A stretch of 64,000 nt of DNA. It comes from Polyangiaceae bacterium. Its GTDB lineage: Bacteria > Myxococcota_A > Polyangia > Polyangiales > Polyangiaceae. The stretch lies in assembly GCA_016715885.1 (NCBI GenBank), contig JADJXL010000025.1:434001-498000 (forward strand), read 5' to 3'. Of the stretch, positions 28,801 through 35,883 are shown piece after piece (position 1 is the stretch's first letter; the number at the start of each line of letters is the position of its first letter). The notes beneath the pieces were generated by a model that saw only the letters and a list, made by a program, of their open reading frames with translations, was not told the origin of the DNA and made no database searches. A program made the position numbers and the translations under genes.

Positions 28801-30459
28801 ACCGCGAACGTGACCGAAGTCGTGATGCCGAAAATAAAATCAGTCATACCAACAACTATGGTGCCCAAATCCACGACTTCGGTAAAGGCTCAGGTTTTGA
28901 ACACCGACAATGGACAGGTGCGGTTTGGCGAATGGAACCACATCGCCGTTACGAGCGATGGTTCGGCGATTACGATTGTCGTCAATGGCGTCGCCAGGAA
29001 AAAGGCGCAGCTCACGGGGCCGCTCGTGGTCGATGCGGCTGCGATGAGCATTGGCCGCAGCGAAGACGGAACGGACAAAGCGTTTTTCCGCGGAAGCATC
29101 GACGATATTCGCTACTGGTCCGTGGCAAGGTCGCCCGAGCAAATTGCAGCCAACATGGCCGTGCCGCTCTCGGGCAAGGAAACGGACCTTGTGGCCTATT
29201 ACGACATGGACCACACGTCCGGGATCGAATTGACCGACGTGGGCCCGAACAAGATTCACGGTAAAGTATTTGGGGCGGATTGGGCGCTCGCAGCGCCTCC
29301 GGCAGCTCGAGCGACGCAAACGGCAGCGATTCAAATCCAGGGTCACGCGCATCTCGACGTGCTCGGGCACCGAGCCATGTCGGCCGATTTGCGGCTTGTC
29401 GATTCGACAATCTGGTTCAACGGCGAGCTCGACCTCTTCCCGAAGAATTGGCCCATTCGCGTCTATGGGAACGTCGAAGGAATGGTATCGAAAAAACGAT
29501 TCTACCTCAGCGGCGAAACGAAGAACGAGCTATTCGGTTTGACGCTTTCGCAATCGCGCCTCTTCCTCTCGAATGAAGAGATGCGGCTCGAAGGGCGATG
29601 GCTCGGGCAATTCTTGCTGCTGAATATCTCGTGGGACAAGGACAATCCGATCTTTTCGGGCACGGTGGGATTCCGCGTATCTCCGAAAATCGACTTTGGA
29701 ACCATTCGCATTGGAGGTGTCAAAGTCGCGGATAACGTGCGCCTGTCGTTCGACATTGGCGCGGACGTGTCGGTGACCATCTCGAAGAGTGGGTTTGCTG
29801 CGAAAGTGCGCGCGACCTTTACCATCAATGGCAAAGGGTTCGACCTGAGCTTCGGCATATCGATTGCCCCGCAAAGCTTCGAAGATTTGGTCAACTGGAT
29901 CAAACAGAAGATCATCGATGACGCAGTCAAATACCTTGCGCACTTGTTCACGGACGCAGCGACGTGGCTCGCGAATATCGGAAACAATACGATCGAATTT
30001 GCAAAACACGTGGGTCAAGCCGTTGGTGGCACATTGAAATCGGTTTTCAAAGTGTCGAAGGAGCAAGCGGCATCGCTCATGAAGAGCGCGGGATATGGCG
30101 CGCATCAAGTCGGCGCGGCGCTCGAAGGTTCATACAAGCTTGCGGCAGGAGAAGCCGCAGGCTTGCTCAAAGGAACCGGATATGCTGCCGAAGAAGTGGG
30201 ACATGCACTGCAATCGGCATTCTCGCAAGGTGCCGAAGACACGGCGAAGGTCATGAAATCCATTGGCTATGGCGTGGAGGACGTTGGCAAGGCTCTCGGC
30301 AGTGCGTTCGGTAAGGGAGTCGACGAATGCGGGGATCTTTTGAAACGCGCAGGATTCAACTCGAAAGATGTGAACTCAGCGCTAAAAACCGTCGCCAACT
30401 TTGGTAAGTCCGTTGGGAGCGGGATCGACAAGGGGCTCAAATCGCTCAAGTGCTGGTAG
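22813..30459 (+). CDS. Giant 2548-residue protein with three LamG domains and C-terminal 29-residue repeats
   Basis: The start is supported by AAGGAG before ATG 22813. There is no signal peptide or clear membrane segment. Residues 1 to about 1460 are a long beta-rich region of repeated strand-turn units. It may correspond to a family named DUF6603 in large bacterial and fungal proteins, but I cannot confirm this. Three LamG/concanavalin-like jellyroll domains follow (about 1463-1685, 1685-1928 and 1928-2158), each with an F/LNGxxxY/WxxIP-like start, an ExWI/ExWL strand, W-x-HxAI/V and a closing IAEVRIW or IDDIRYW. Residues about 2160-2410 are another beta-rich part. The end (about 2415-2548) has four 29-residue helical repeats of the form LLKxxGYxxxxVGxAL. 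It is 44 bases downstream of the DUF4157 gene. An adhesive or toxin-like surface or injected protein is possible. Confidence 0.85.
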   Translation: MSLNYVLRQFDAIGPMGPRASLTIDQNFIGSADIIALLRSIFSVYAITIDLVTSQTLRADDQLRLVGTTALFDAPDVNVTFIARELDGRLVVTFDMNAPPGWSLAKTCPYLPTHALRHTDGPDGDWLQDANVLTRLSFGAVRLICSNAAYFDDTLGRNIVPGLNLVGELHLQGPLYTLGFLLQEDKPLHVYGPIKEFSRAYDPLKFLGIRLHAPLMTDVANIGPLVIQSAELFMKSALSDYDRDPNISATQGDGLYLLAQSTLAGRPLELIGKLDIAGTSTELSLRGTFADFNVAGFSNLSQTVGVDGFDCMPEDMPKPNGLALTDFGVTFDCIDYSVSRLLVGVGLPMHWEIVPDTMSLTEIAVVFSVSRPFSSGRYISTTLTGLLAFKKFSLAAHMEFPSYRIGAGLPAGQTLPFGDVIESFLPNETDLPALTITQLLLQAAPKEQSFSIAATIKDLLSIPVGGTSFDVAGLVFLIDYVKVRGVRAIVSAQMRMADASAVLSGEVNNGTTLSGSLSNFELKKFWSLVTNGDSLPDEVPDIVFQTLSIRVNLETGAFSATGNATVAWDHLTSEGSLSTNVQFTFTHDKVGDKHAIAASISLQGTGPVHVVDGFSLQAFNFLFNYNSTSGWALSGSLGVDIFDTRMDLQAGYEDVAGIKKFKFRTTATPAKQLIGIDGIGSYSFQQFDLLIDRRLVGDKRQTFFDLRIASRLAIENAFAVDGYLSLMNTAEGKKALLFKPNAGTAGFKLDFPTGEGMAVKGDVFEIGFVKETETTAWTFTGTLNIGFMGFPGFLGDALPAKVTAKLVAGTKDVRISALNVTDPVGVAFPTIDGKSLGKAFVQLTEVGIAFKPSLGLVIEAGLGLPAELNTFLGAQIFRVYQPGNVATMARTRLTISGTGVAVQFLGSPFAAANTVVVGGDTWFDVDFGEYGAIRLKMPTFIYDGVSQYFEAGGGIQITRTLALPLAPLKMFLEACGGKTMADVFPDKIPLDGLVLVDQNDDLEIDKFVDFLEQAGDVPNDVVTILKTTGKVLNRFPDGFKHYFNLKVPESLEFKFGFSPTGRITIGLVAPKTPVRVLFPTVVQSYVPMPGLCGIEVRKFTVGTLMAGALMYGEVDAVIDQFDLPSLVVSLALPTDPSFPLPTSDQLQRRIILDDVFCVIPISAGLPIPIPLFYDEIGFEYMGVEGLGLQAHVGFPKPALDGARAAAIFQAFSDFMKKPKALLNPQTPPGGFELAFTFHDEYLQAPEYLGGKFLGTKGKTIKVGTWKNVASMMNFCKTFSINDCIAAIPLEQRVGSAEYKFAFMKFDADWMLTTPAEFKAGAFKQMKLTASDVDDFVAVLPAVATAAGGQVKRNEEGLVAFVRGQADIGFMRLEAALGLAASSSMGFNTGFKFEGAIGKVVLGLEGAVMVNSPIVTTAAPVVTTTETPALFTQTAPALKMGVVTVFKKAAVSAAQKIVSAAKRDDGKALSLNGKNAWIEIPASDSLMLPEYTIEMWIRPGKEQGDEWIELFGIDTLQNGCQRNYYLEINTKGAFYVHRFKDAKNGNSGAPHTPNGSVKWEEWQHVAITNDGVTAKTYINGNEVASGPVQGGLVLLKDTVYIGKLPGSGMDKLFKGEIAEVRIWKAARDADDIEENMREVLDGDEKNLVSLYRFDSNTGDRAVDICGRNHGTIKNGAFVNSDLLMLDGLEFDGQSSYIEIPDSKSLRIGPYTVEVWLKPYTPEESLEAVLAKRMKRAKPGALFKGQSKEQKASTRTPWAGVFGKTGRNYSVILHRKGFIHHRFHTSKGPNDGAPNTADGAIDWSNWNHIAITNDGKVARTYLNGAKVAEGPVAGNNLIVDDGTIVIGRTADAPAETFVGQIAEIRLWSGARSPEELATNAGKRLDGKTANLVSLWRLTDVDGDTLNDVCGRNPGRLHVKPKRASTATRALAHDGLVFNGTNDYALIERSDKFKTEKYTIETWIQPDKEPKASWQCILGAGGAGPKLYLSKDGLVSHRYTANVTEVVMPKIKSVIPTTMVPKSTTSVKAQVLNTDNGQVRFGEWNHIAVTSDGSAITIVVNGVARKKAQLTGPLVVDAAAMSIGRSEDGTDKAFFRGSIDDIRYWSVARSPEQIAANMAVPLSGKETDLVAYYDMDHTSGIELTDVGPNKIHGKVFGADWALAAPPAARATQTAAIQIQGHAHLDVLGHRAMSADLRLVDSTIWFNGELDLFPKNWPIRVYGNVEGMVSKKRFYLSGETKNELFGLTLSQSRLFLSNEEMRLEGRWLGQFLLLNISWDKDNPIFSGTVGFRVSPKIDFGTIRIGGVKVADNVRLSFDIGADVSVTISKSGFAAKVRATFTINGKGFDLSFGISIAPQSFEDLVNWIKQKIIDDAVKYLAHLFTDAATWLANIGNNTIEFAKHVGQAVGGTLKSVFKVSKEQAASLMKSAGYGAHQVGAALEGSYKLAAGEAAGLLKGTGYAAEEVGHALQSAFSQGAEDTAKVMKSIGYGVEDVGKALGSAFGKGVDECGDLLKRAGFNSKDVNSALKTVANFGKSVGSGIDKGLKSLKCW

Positions 30460-30615
30460 GCACACTTCGACCTCTCGGGCCGCAATGGGAGGGTAGCGCA
30501 GGCGCGGATGTCTTGATGGAACCGTGCTTTTCCAGTGATGACAACCTGCCGACATGCTGATAATAGTCGGCACGAGTGCTCCACCAACGCAACTCCATTG
30601 CGAGAGGACCATCCT

Positions 30616-31827
30616 GTGACCGAACCGCTAACGTTACATCCCTTGCTCACACCGGAAGGCCGCAGCAATCCCCTGCCCATTTACAAGCGGCTCCGTGCAG
30701 AAGATCCTCTTACGCAAGTCGAGACGGGACGTTTTAGTTGTCCGATGTGGCTTTTTACGCGGTACGACGATTGCGTCGAAATGCTCAAGAATCCCCGATT
30801 CTGCAAAGACGCAAGCAAATTTACCGAAGAAGAGCGCGCGCGAATTGGTTATCGCGATGACCTCGCAATGCTTGGCCAACATCTTCTCGGCACCGATCCG
30901 CCCGATCACACGCGCCTGCGTTCGCTAGTGGCTGCCGCGTTCACACCGCAACGTATCGAAAACCTGAAACCGCGCATTCGGACCATTGCCGAGGAGCTCA
31001 TCGACAACGTCGCCGATCGTGGATCGATGGACGTCGTGGCTGATTTTTCAGTGCTCTTGCCCATTACGGTCATCGCCGAGCTTCTCGGGGTGCCCGTCGA
31101 GGACCGCATGCGCTTTCGTACCTGGACGAGCACCATGATGATGCCTCCGAGCGAGGCCAACATGCCCCAAATTCGAGCGGCAGGATTCGAGTTCTTTCAA
31201 TTCCTCGTCGCGCTCGTGGAAAAGCGCCGAGCAACTCCGCAAGACGACCTCATCAGCGCCCTCATTGCAGCGGAAGAGGGCGGGGCCAAGTTGAATTCGC
31301 AAGAGCTCATCGGCATGCTCTTCTTGTTGCTCATCGCAGGGCATGAAACCACGGTCAACCTCATTGCCAATGGTACACTTGCATTGCTCGATTTCCCCGA
31401 AGAGCGCAAGCGGCTCGAAAACGATCCGTCGTTGCTCGAATCGGCCATCGAGGAAATGCTGCGTTATTGCGGTCCTGTCGAAACGACCACCCAGAGGTTT
31501 GCGCTCGAGGACGTGACGATTCACGGCAAGCATATCAAGCGCGGGGATCCCGTCTTTGCCAGCTTGCTTTCGGCTAGCCACGACGAAACGCGTTTTCCCG
31601 ATCCAGATCGATTCGATATCGGTCGCAAGTCGAACAAGCACCTCGCCTTTGGATATGGAATCCACTTTTGTCTCGGCGCGTCGCTAGCCAGGCTCGAAGC
31701 GGCCATTGCATTCGAAGTGATGCTACGTCGACTGCCGCGATTGCGCCTTGCAGTAGCGCGCGAAGCGCTCGAGTTTCACCCGTCGATCCTTTTGCACGCG
31801 GTTCGCAGCTTGCCCGTGACGTTCTAA
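30616..31827 (+). CDS. Cytochrome P450
   Basis: A 403-residue soluble bacterial P450. GTG 30616 is chosen because GAGAGG lies just upstream and the protein then begins in the usual place; the open frame extends to 30535 with no conserved residues. The I-helix oxygen-activation motif AGHETT is at about 240-245, the K-helix ExxR as EEMLR at about 281-285, and the heme-binding loop FGYGIHFCLG at about 345-354 with the Cys thiolate ligand near 352. It needs an external ferredoxin and reductase, neither of which is obvious next to it. Substrate unknown. Its stop overlaps the stop of the convergent redox-fusion gene. Confidence 0.95.
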   Translation: MTEPLTLHPLLTPEGRSNPLPIYKRLRAEDPLTQVETGRFSCPMWLFTRYDDCVEMLKNPRFCKDASKFTEEERARIGYRDDLAMLGQHLLGTDPPDHTRLRSLVAAAFTPQRIENLKPRIRTIAEELIDNVADRGSMDVVADFSVLLPITVIAELLGVPVEDRMRFRTWTSTMMMPPSEANMPQIRAAGFEFFQFLVALVEKRRATPQDDLISALIAAEEGGAKLNSQELIGMLFLLLIAGHETTVNLIANGTLALLDFPEERKRLENDPSLLESAIEEMLRYCGPVETTTQRFALEDVTIHGKHIKRGDPVFASLLSASHDETRFPDPDRFDIGRKSNKHLAFGYGIHFCLGASLARLEAAIAFEVMLRRLPRLRLAVAREALEFHPSILLHAVRSLPVTF

Positions 31828-34022
31828 ATCTGCTCGTCGCTCACCGCCTTCACGCCCATGGCTCGCAGCGTATTCCACGGCGGAATCGATCCGATCATCA
31901 CGAATACCGCATCATACGGCACCCGTTCGGTTCCTTGCGGCATATGCAGGGTAAGTTTTTCCTGACCAATCGCAGTCACTTCGGCCTCGAAACGAATCGT
32001 CACTCGACCCGAGTCACGCATGCGCCCGAGCTCCTCGATGTTTCGTGCCTTCCCCCGCGTAAAACTCTTTCCGCGATGAACGACCGTCACCGTCGTTCCA
32101 GGCTGCCGCGCAAGCGCGAGCGCCGTCTCCATCGCGACATCGCCCAACCCCACGACGACCACGCGTTTGCCCTCGAAGCTTCTCGCGTCGGCCAGATGAT
32201 AATGCACTCGGCTTTCGTACTCCGGATCGATTTCAATGGGTAATTGGCGCGGCGACCCTCGCTGCCCAATCGCCACGAGCACCCGGCGCGCCATACGCGT
32301 TTGCGACGAACCGCCTTCCCGCGGCTCCGTGACGACACGAAATACCCTGGCCTTTGCATCACGTTCGATTCCAGTCATGCGCGTGTCTTGAAAAATAGGC
32401 AAGTCGGCTTTGCGTATGATACGCATCCAATGCGAAAGCAATTCTTCTTTCGTCGATTCTTCGAGCCACAACTTTCCCGACAGCGGCAAATCGAGCGGTT
32501 GATCGAAAACCAGCTTGCCCCGAGGAAAACTGCGAATGCTTTGCGCCACGTTTCCTTGCTCGATGACTTGGAAGGACAAACCAAGCTCCTTGGCGCGTAG
32601 CGCCGCGCTGATTCCTGCCGGGCCTGCTCCAATGATGACCAGGTCGAGTGGTTTGTCGCCGCTACCTGCCCATCGTCCCTCCGCCTCCAAGCTCGCGACA
32701 ATCTTGTCGACGGCATGACTGCCTTGGAGGATGGCATTTTTGATGAGGGGCAAACCCGTGATGTCCCCCGCGAGAAATAGACCCGGCGTATCGACGCTTT
32801 CGAGGTTTTCCCCTATACGAGGCCTATCGCCTATCGTTTCCCCATCCGTGACGCGAAGCGATCCATTCGGACAGCGCTGCTCGCACAAGGTCAAACCGCA
32901 GCATGCTTCCGGGCGAACGACCACCGCAACGTATTTCTGCACTTCGATCACGTCGTACGGGCACGCATCCACGCACGCGTAACATCCAATGCATGTTTGC
33001 GTATTGATTTGAGGAAGCCGAATGCGCGTTTGCGGCTTGACGAGCGCCTCGGGCGGCGCCGTCGTTTTCCCTCGACGAATTCGCGCAAGAATGCCTCCCC
33101 CACCTCGCACGAAACCAAACGTCAAGCCAAAAGCGAGCATTCCTGTACCGAGCCAAACCCATGCGAGATTGCCCACGACTGGCCGTGCCACGACCGGATT
33201 GCTGATCGCCACTTCACGCGCCGCATCCCACATGATCGCGCGATCTTCCCCATGTTGCTCTGCACAAACCCGCCTTTTGCCAAATGCGTCCGCGCGTGGT
33301 GCAACATCGTCGGGAAGCGCCGTTTGATGTTCGTCGAAACAAACGGAAGGTCTGTCCCCGCCAAGTTTGTCTTGGCCGGGAACCAAACACCGTGCAATGG
33401 GATCCTTCGCGGACGTGACATCGTGACACCGCTCGCAGCTCGAAACGGCCACGATGGGCACCGTCGCTGGTCCCAAGGACTCCCGCGTTACCGGCAAATC
33501 GACGGATTCTTCGCCGCCTGGAGCAAAACGAACGGCGTCGTTTCCAGGTACGAATACGACGCCTTGATCGCCTCGATGAATCGTGTGGCAATTCGAACAG
33601 CGCAGCGCGCCCTTTTGCTGCAATCGCGCATGCCCCTTGCGCGTTGAGGGATGCGGGCCGTGGCATCCGACGCAAGCTTCATCCGGGCGCTTTGGAGCAT
33701 CATCGGTGCCGTGACATTTTGCACAAGTGACGGATGCATTGACATGCGGCTTTGCCAATGGTCCCGGCGATGAATGTCCCCCCGGAGGCGGCATTGCAAA
33801 CGCCGAAATGGCAGTCGTCGCGGCTGCCACGATGGTCGCGGGAAAAAGCCCTCGAAAACGAGTCACATCCGATGTCGTTTCGGCACGCCGAGCAGCACGC
33901 CCGCGCGGCATTTCTCGAGGGACCGCGGCGCGATCGCGCGCATCACCGAGCGGTGCCGCGTAGAGCGTCTTCTGCGCGGCGGGGTTGTCGTCGGGTGATT
34001 TGTCGCGATCGGAATCGGTCAT
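31824..34022 (-). CDS. Tetraheme cytochrome c - ferredoxin - circularly permuted flavoprotein fusion
   Basis: A 732-residue protein started at ATG 34022 (a TTG two codons upstream is possible). A hydrophobic segment near 55-75 is followed by four CxxCH heme sites (CAKCH, CVGCH, CSNCH, CERCH, about 98-185), which should be periplasmic. A second membrane segment (about 280-300) follows. Then comes a cytoplasmic [4Fe-4S] motif CIGCYACVDACP (about 342-353) and a second Cys-rich variant (CCGLTLCEQRCP). The last part is thioredoxin-reductase-like, but the GLFLAGDITG motif that normally ends the FAD domain comes first (about 411), before the FAD GAGPAG (about 460) and the NAD(P) GLGDVAME motif (about 619). 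It probably moves electrons between NAD(P)H and periplasmic hemes. It ends the 31.8-44.4 kb gene block. Confidence 0.9.
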   Translation of the reverse strand: MTDSDRDKSPDDNPAAQKTLYAAPLGDARDRAAVPREMPRGRAARRAETTSDVTRFRGLFPATIVAAATTAISAFAMPPPGGHSSPGPLAKPHVNASVTCAKCHGTDDAPKRPDEACVGCHGPHPSTRKGHARLQQKGALRCSNCHTIHRGDQGVVFVPGNDAVRFAPGGEESVDLPVTRESLGPATVPIVAVSSCERCHDVTSAKDPIARCLVPGQDKLGGDRPSVCFDEHQTALPDDVAPRADAFGKRRVCAEQHGEDRAIMWDAAREVAISNPVVARPVVGNLAWVWLGTGMLAFGLTFGFVRGGGGILARIRRGKTTAPPEALVKPQTRIRLPQINTQTCIGCYACVDACPYDVIEVQKYVAVVVRPEACCGLTLCEQRCPNGSLRVTDGETIGDRPRIGENLESVDTPGLFLAGDITGLPLIKNAILQGSHAVDKIVASLEAEGRWAGSGDKPLDLVIIGAGPAGISAALRAKELGLSFQVIEQGNVAQSIRSFPRGKLVFDQPLDLPLSGKLWLEESTKEELLSHWMRIIRKADLPIFQDTRMTGIERDAKARVFRVVTEPREGGSSQTRMARRVLVAIGQRGSPRQLPIEIDPEYESRVHYHLADARSFEGKRVVVVGLGDVAMETALALARQPGTTVTVVHRGKSFTRGKARNIEELGRMRDSGRVTIRFEAEVTAIGQEKLTLHMPQGTERVPYDAVFVMIGSIPPWNTLRAMGVKAVSDEQI

Positions 34023-34085
34023 GGGCAAACCGGAATGGTAAGTCGTAAGAATACAAGAAAACTCAGCCCTACGTGAAGCCCATTC

Positions 34086-35210
34086 TTACTGGTGACGCTT
34101 GATCCTCACCGTGATGTCGACACTCCGCGTCTTCGGATCGACGGCCGTATCGATGTCCACGTCGGCCGGAGCCCCACGGCTCAGATGAAAACTCCGTACC
34201 TTTTCGACGTCTTCCAGGACCTTGCTTCGTGAAAACACGGATCCCGTCTTCGTGCGCCACGAATCGCGCAAATATTCGGCCTGTTTCGCCACCAAATCAC
34301 CACTGAACTTGACAGCGCGAACCTTGAAGACAGGCCCCTCAGTGACTTTCAGCGAAATGGTCACCTTCGTACCATCCGCCGATTCGACGATTTCCGGCGT
34401 TGAAAATGCACCCGTAATCAGTCCGCGATCGAAAAGATCTGCCGTAATGACGAGCACGTCGCGCTCGAGCAATTCACGATCGAAAGGCTCACCGACTTTC
34501 GTGCGGATGATCTTCGATAGCTCGGTCAAACGTGCTGGAGCAAGCCCTTCGATGTTCAATGCGCCAACCATCACGCGCGGTCCCGGCTCGACGGCAAGCG
34601 TGACATTCACTTCGTCCTCGCCTTCAGGAGTGGTTTCGACGGCAATGTTGGCGTGCATGTAACCCCGGCGCATGAGCATCACGGTCGCCGTGCGGGTCAT
34701 TGCATCGAATCGAGCGCTGTCTTCCCATGGCGGAGCTTCCGGAACCAATTCATCTGCAATGGCCTGATCGAGCCCCTCGGCTGGGCGAACTTTCACGGAA
34801 CGAACGCGTCTACGCATTTTGACTTCGTAAACGACGACAACGCCTTCCTTGCGGTTTTCCTTGAATACGACGACATCCTCGACGCGCCCCTCGGCATAAA
34901 GCGACCGGACGTTCATATCCGTCGTCACATCATCGAGCGGACCTTCGGCTCGCAAGGAAAACCGTTCGCAAAGCAATGCCGGCGCGCCACGACCTCGAAT
35001 TTCGACCCGCACCACTTGCCCCTCGTCGACGAGTCCCTTCACCTCGGAGCATACGTGAACGGCAATCGGATCCTTTTCGGGCGGAGGTTTCACCGGTACA
35101 GGTTCGGCCGGACGCACCGGCGGAGGTTTTGCTGAGCCCCCGCACGCAAACAAACCAAGGGCGACGAGCGCGAGCGAATTGCGACACATCGACGAATTCC
35201 ACATGCTCAC
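34086..35210 (-). CDS. POTRA-repeat lipoprotein (BamA/TamA-like N-terminal region without barrel)
   Basis: A 374-residue protein. The signal peptide ends at a lipobox-like LFACGG (Cys about 23), followed by a Pro-rich linker. The rest consists of POTRA-like units: VRSVKVRP, MVGALNIEGL and FKVRAVKFSGD each open a beta-alpha-alpha-beta-beta repeat, with T-x-x-G-x-x-F/Y-R turns (TKVGEPFDREL, TKTGSVFSRS). No C-terminal beta-barrel follows, since the protein ends right after the last POTRA strand. POTRA domains bind unfolded outer-membrane proteins. The start overlaps the upstream SurA-like gene by 4 bases, so the two are translationally coupled and probably act together on envelope proteins. Confidence 0.85.
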   Translation of the reverse strand: MSMWNSSMCRNSLALVALGLFACGGSAKPPPVRPAEPVPVKPPPEKDPIAVHVCSEVKGLVDEGQVVRVEIRGRGAPALLCERFSLRAEGPLDDVTTDMNVRSLYAEGRVEDVVVFKENRKEGVVVVYEVKMRRRVRSVKVRPAEGLDQAIADELVPEAPPWEDSARFDAMTRTATVMLMRRGYMHANIAVETTPEGEDEVNVTLAVEPGPRVMVGALNIEGLAPARLTELSKIIRTKVGEPFDRELLERDVLVITADLFDRGLITGAFSTPEIVESADGTKVTISLKVTEGPVFKVRAVKFSGDLVAKQAEYLRDSWRTKTGSVFSRSKVLEDVEKVRSFHLSRGAPADVDIDTAVDPKTRSVDITVRIKRHQ

Positions 35211-35800
35211 AGCCTCACCTCGACGTACACATTCGCTCGCAAACTCGAAAGATATGATTTTTCCATTTTTTCGAGCTGCTTGGAGGCCTTTTCCGGATCT
35301 TTGTCCAAGCTCTGAAATTTGTCGGACATGCGAATTCTCATGAGCTTGCCGACGAGGAGCTGGCGAACGATTTGTTCGCGATATTGCTCCTGGGTAAAAC
35401 CTTGCTCGACGATGACCTCGAGGACCCGCGCGCGCGTAATGCCTTGCGCCGCCGCGATCTTGTCGATGGTAGAATCAATCTCCGCCGGAGAGACGGTGAC
35501 TTTCCGCGCCCGCGCGTCGCGTGCGATCAGCCGCTCGTCGATGGCGGTTTGCACGAGATCCTTGTGCAATTGAGCTTCGGCCGCAGCGCGTTTGTCCGGA
35601 GGAACCTCGGCCAGGCGCTTCTTGAACGGCTCCGCGCGACGCTTCAGCTCGACCAACGTGACGACATCGTGGTCGATGACGGCGACGATGCGGTTGACGA
35701 CGACACGCTCGACGAGCGGATCTTCCGCGGCAGAAGGCGCAGAAACGCCGAGAAAACACAGAGCGAGGGCGAGGGCTTGCAGAACGTGCGGGCGTTGCAC
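35207..35800 (-). CDS. SurA-N-like periplasmic chaperone domain protein, no PPIase domain
   Basis: A 197-residue protein with a cleavable signal peptide (cleavage near APSAAE, about 24-26). The mature part is SurA_N-like: VNRIVAVIDHDVVTLVEL (35-52), a helical region with an LVQTAIDERLIARDARARKV segment (88-107), and EQYREQIVRQLLVGKLM. SurA proteins carry one or two parvulin domains. Here the protein ends after the N-terminal chaperone core and a short helix, so it should bind unfolded outer-membrane proteins without isomerase activity. It overlaps the POTRA lipoprotein gene by 4 bases. Confidence 0.85.
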   Translation of the reverse strand: MQRPHVLQALALALCFLGVSAPSAAEDPLVERVVVNRIVAVIDHDVVTLVELKRRAEPFKKRLAEVPPDKRAAAEAQLHKDLVQTAIDERLIARDARARKVTVSPAEIDSTIDKIAAAQGITRARVLEVIVEQGFTQEQYREQIVRQLLVGKLMRIRMSDKFQSLDKDPEKASKQLEKMEKSYLSSLRANVYVEVRL

Positions 35801-35883
35801 GGGCGGATGCTACGACGCAAAACGAGCTTAGGGAAGAGCGAAACGTAGAAGATTACATGACAGGAACTTGGCAACCGGAAACT

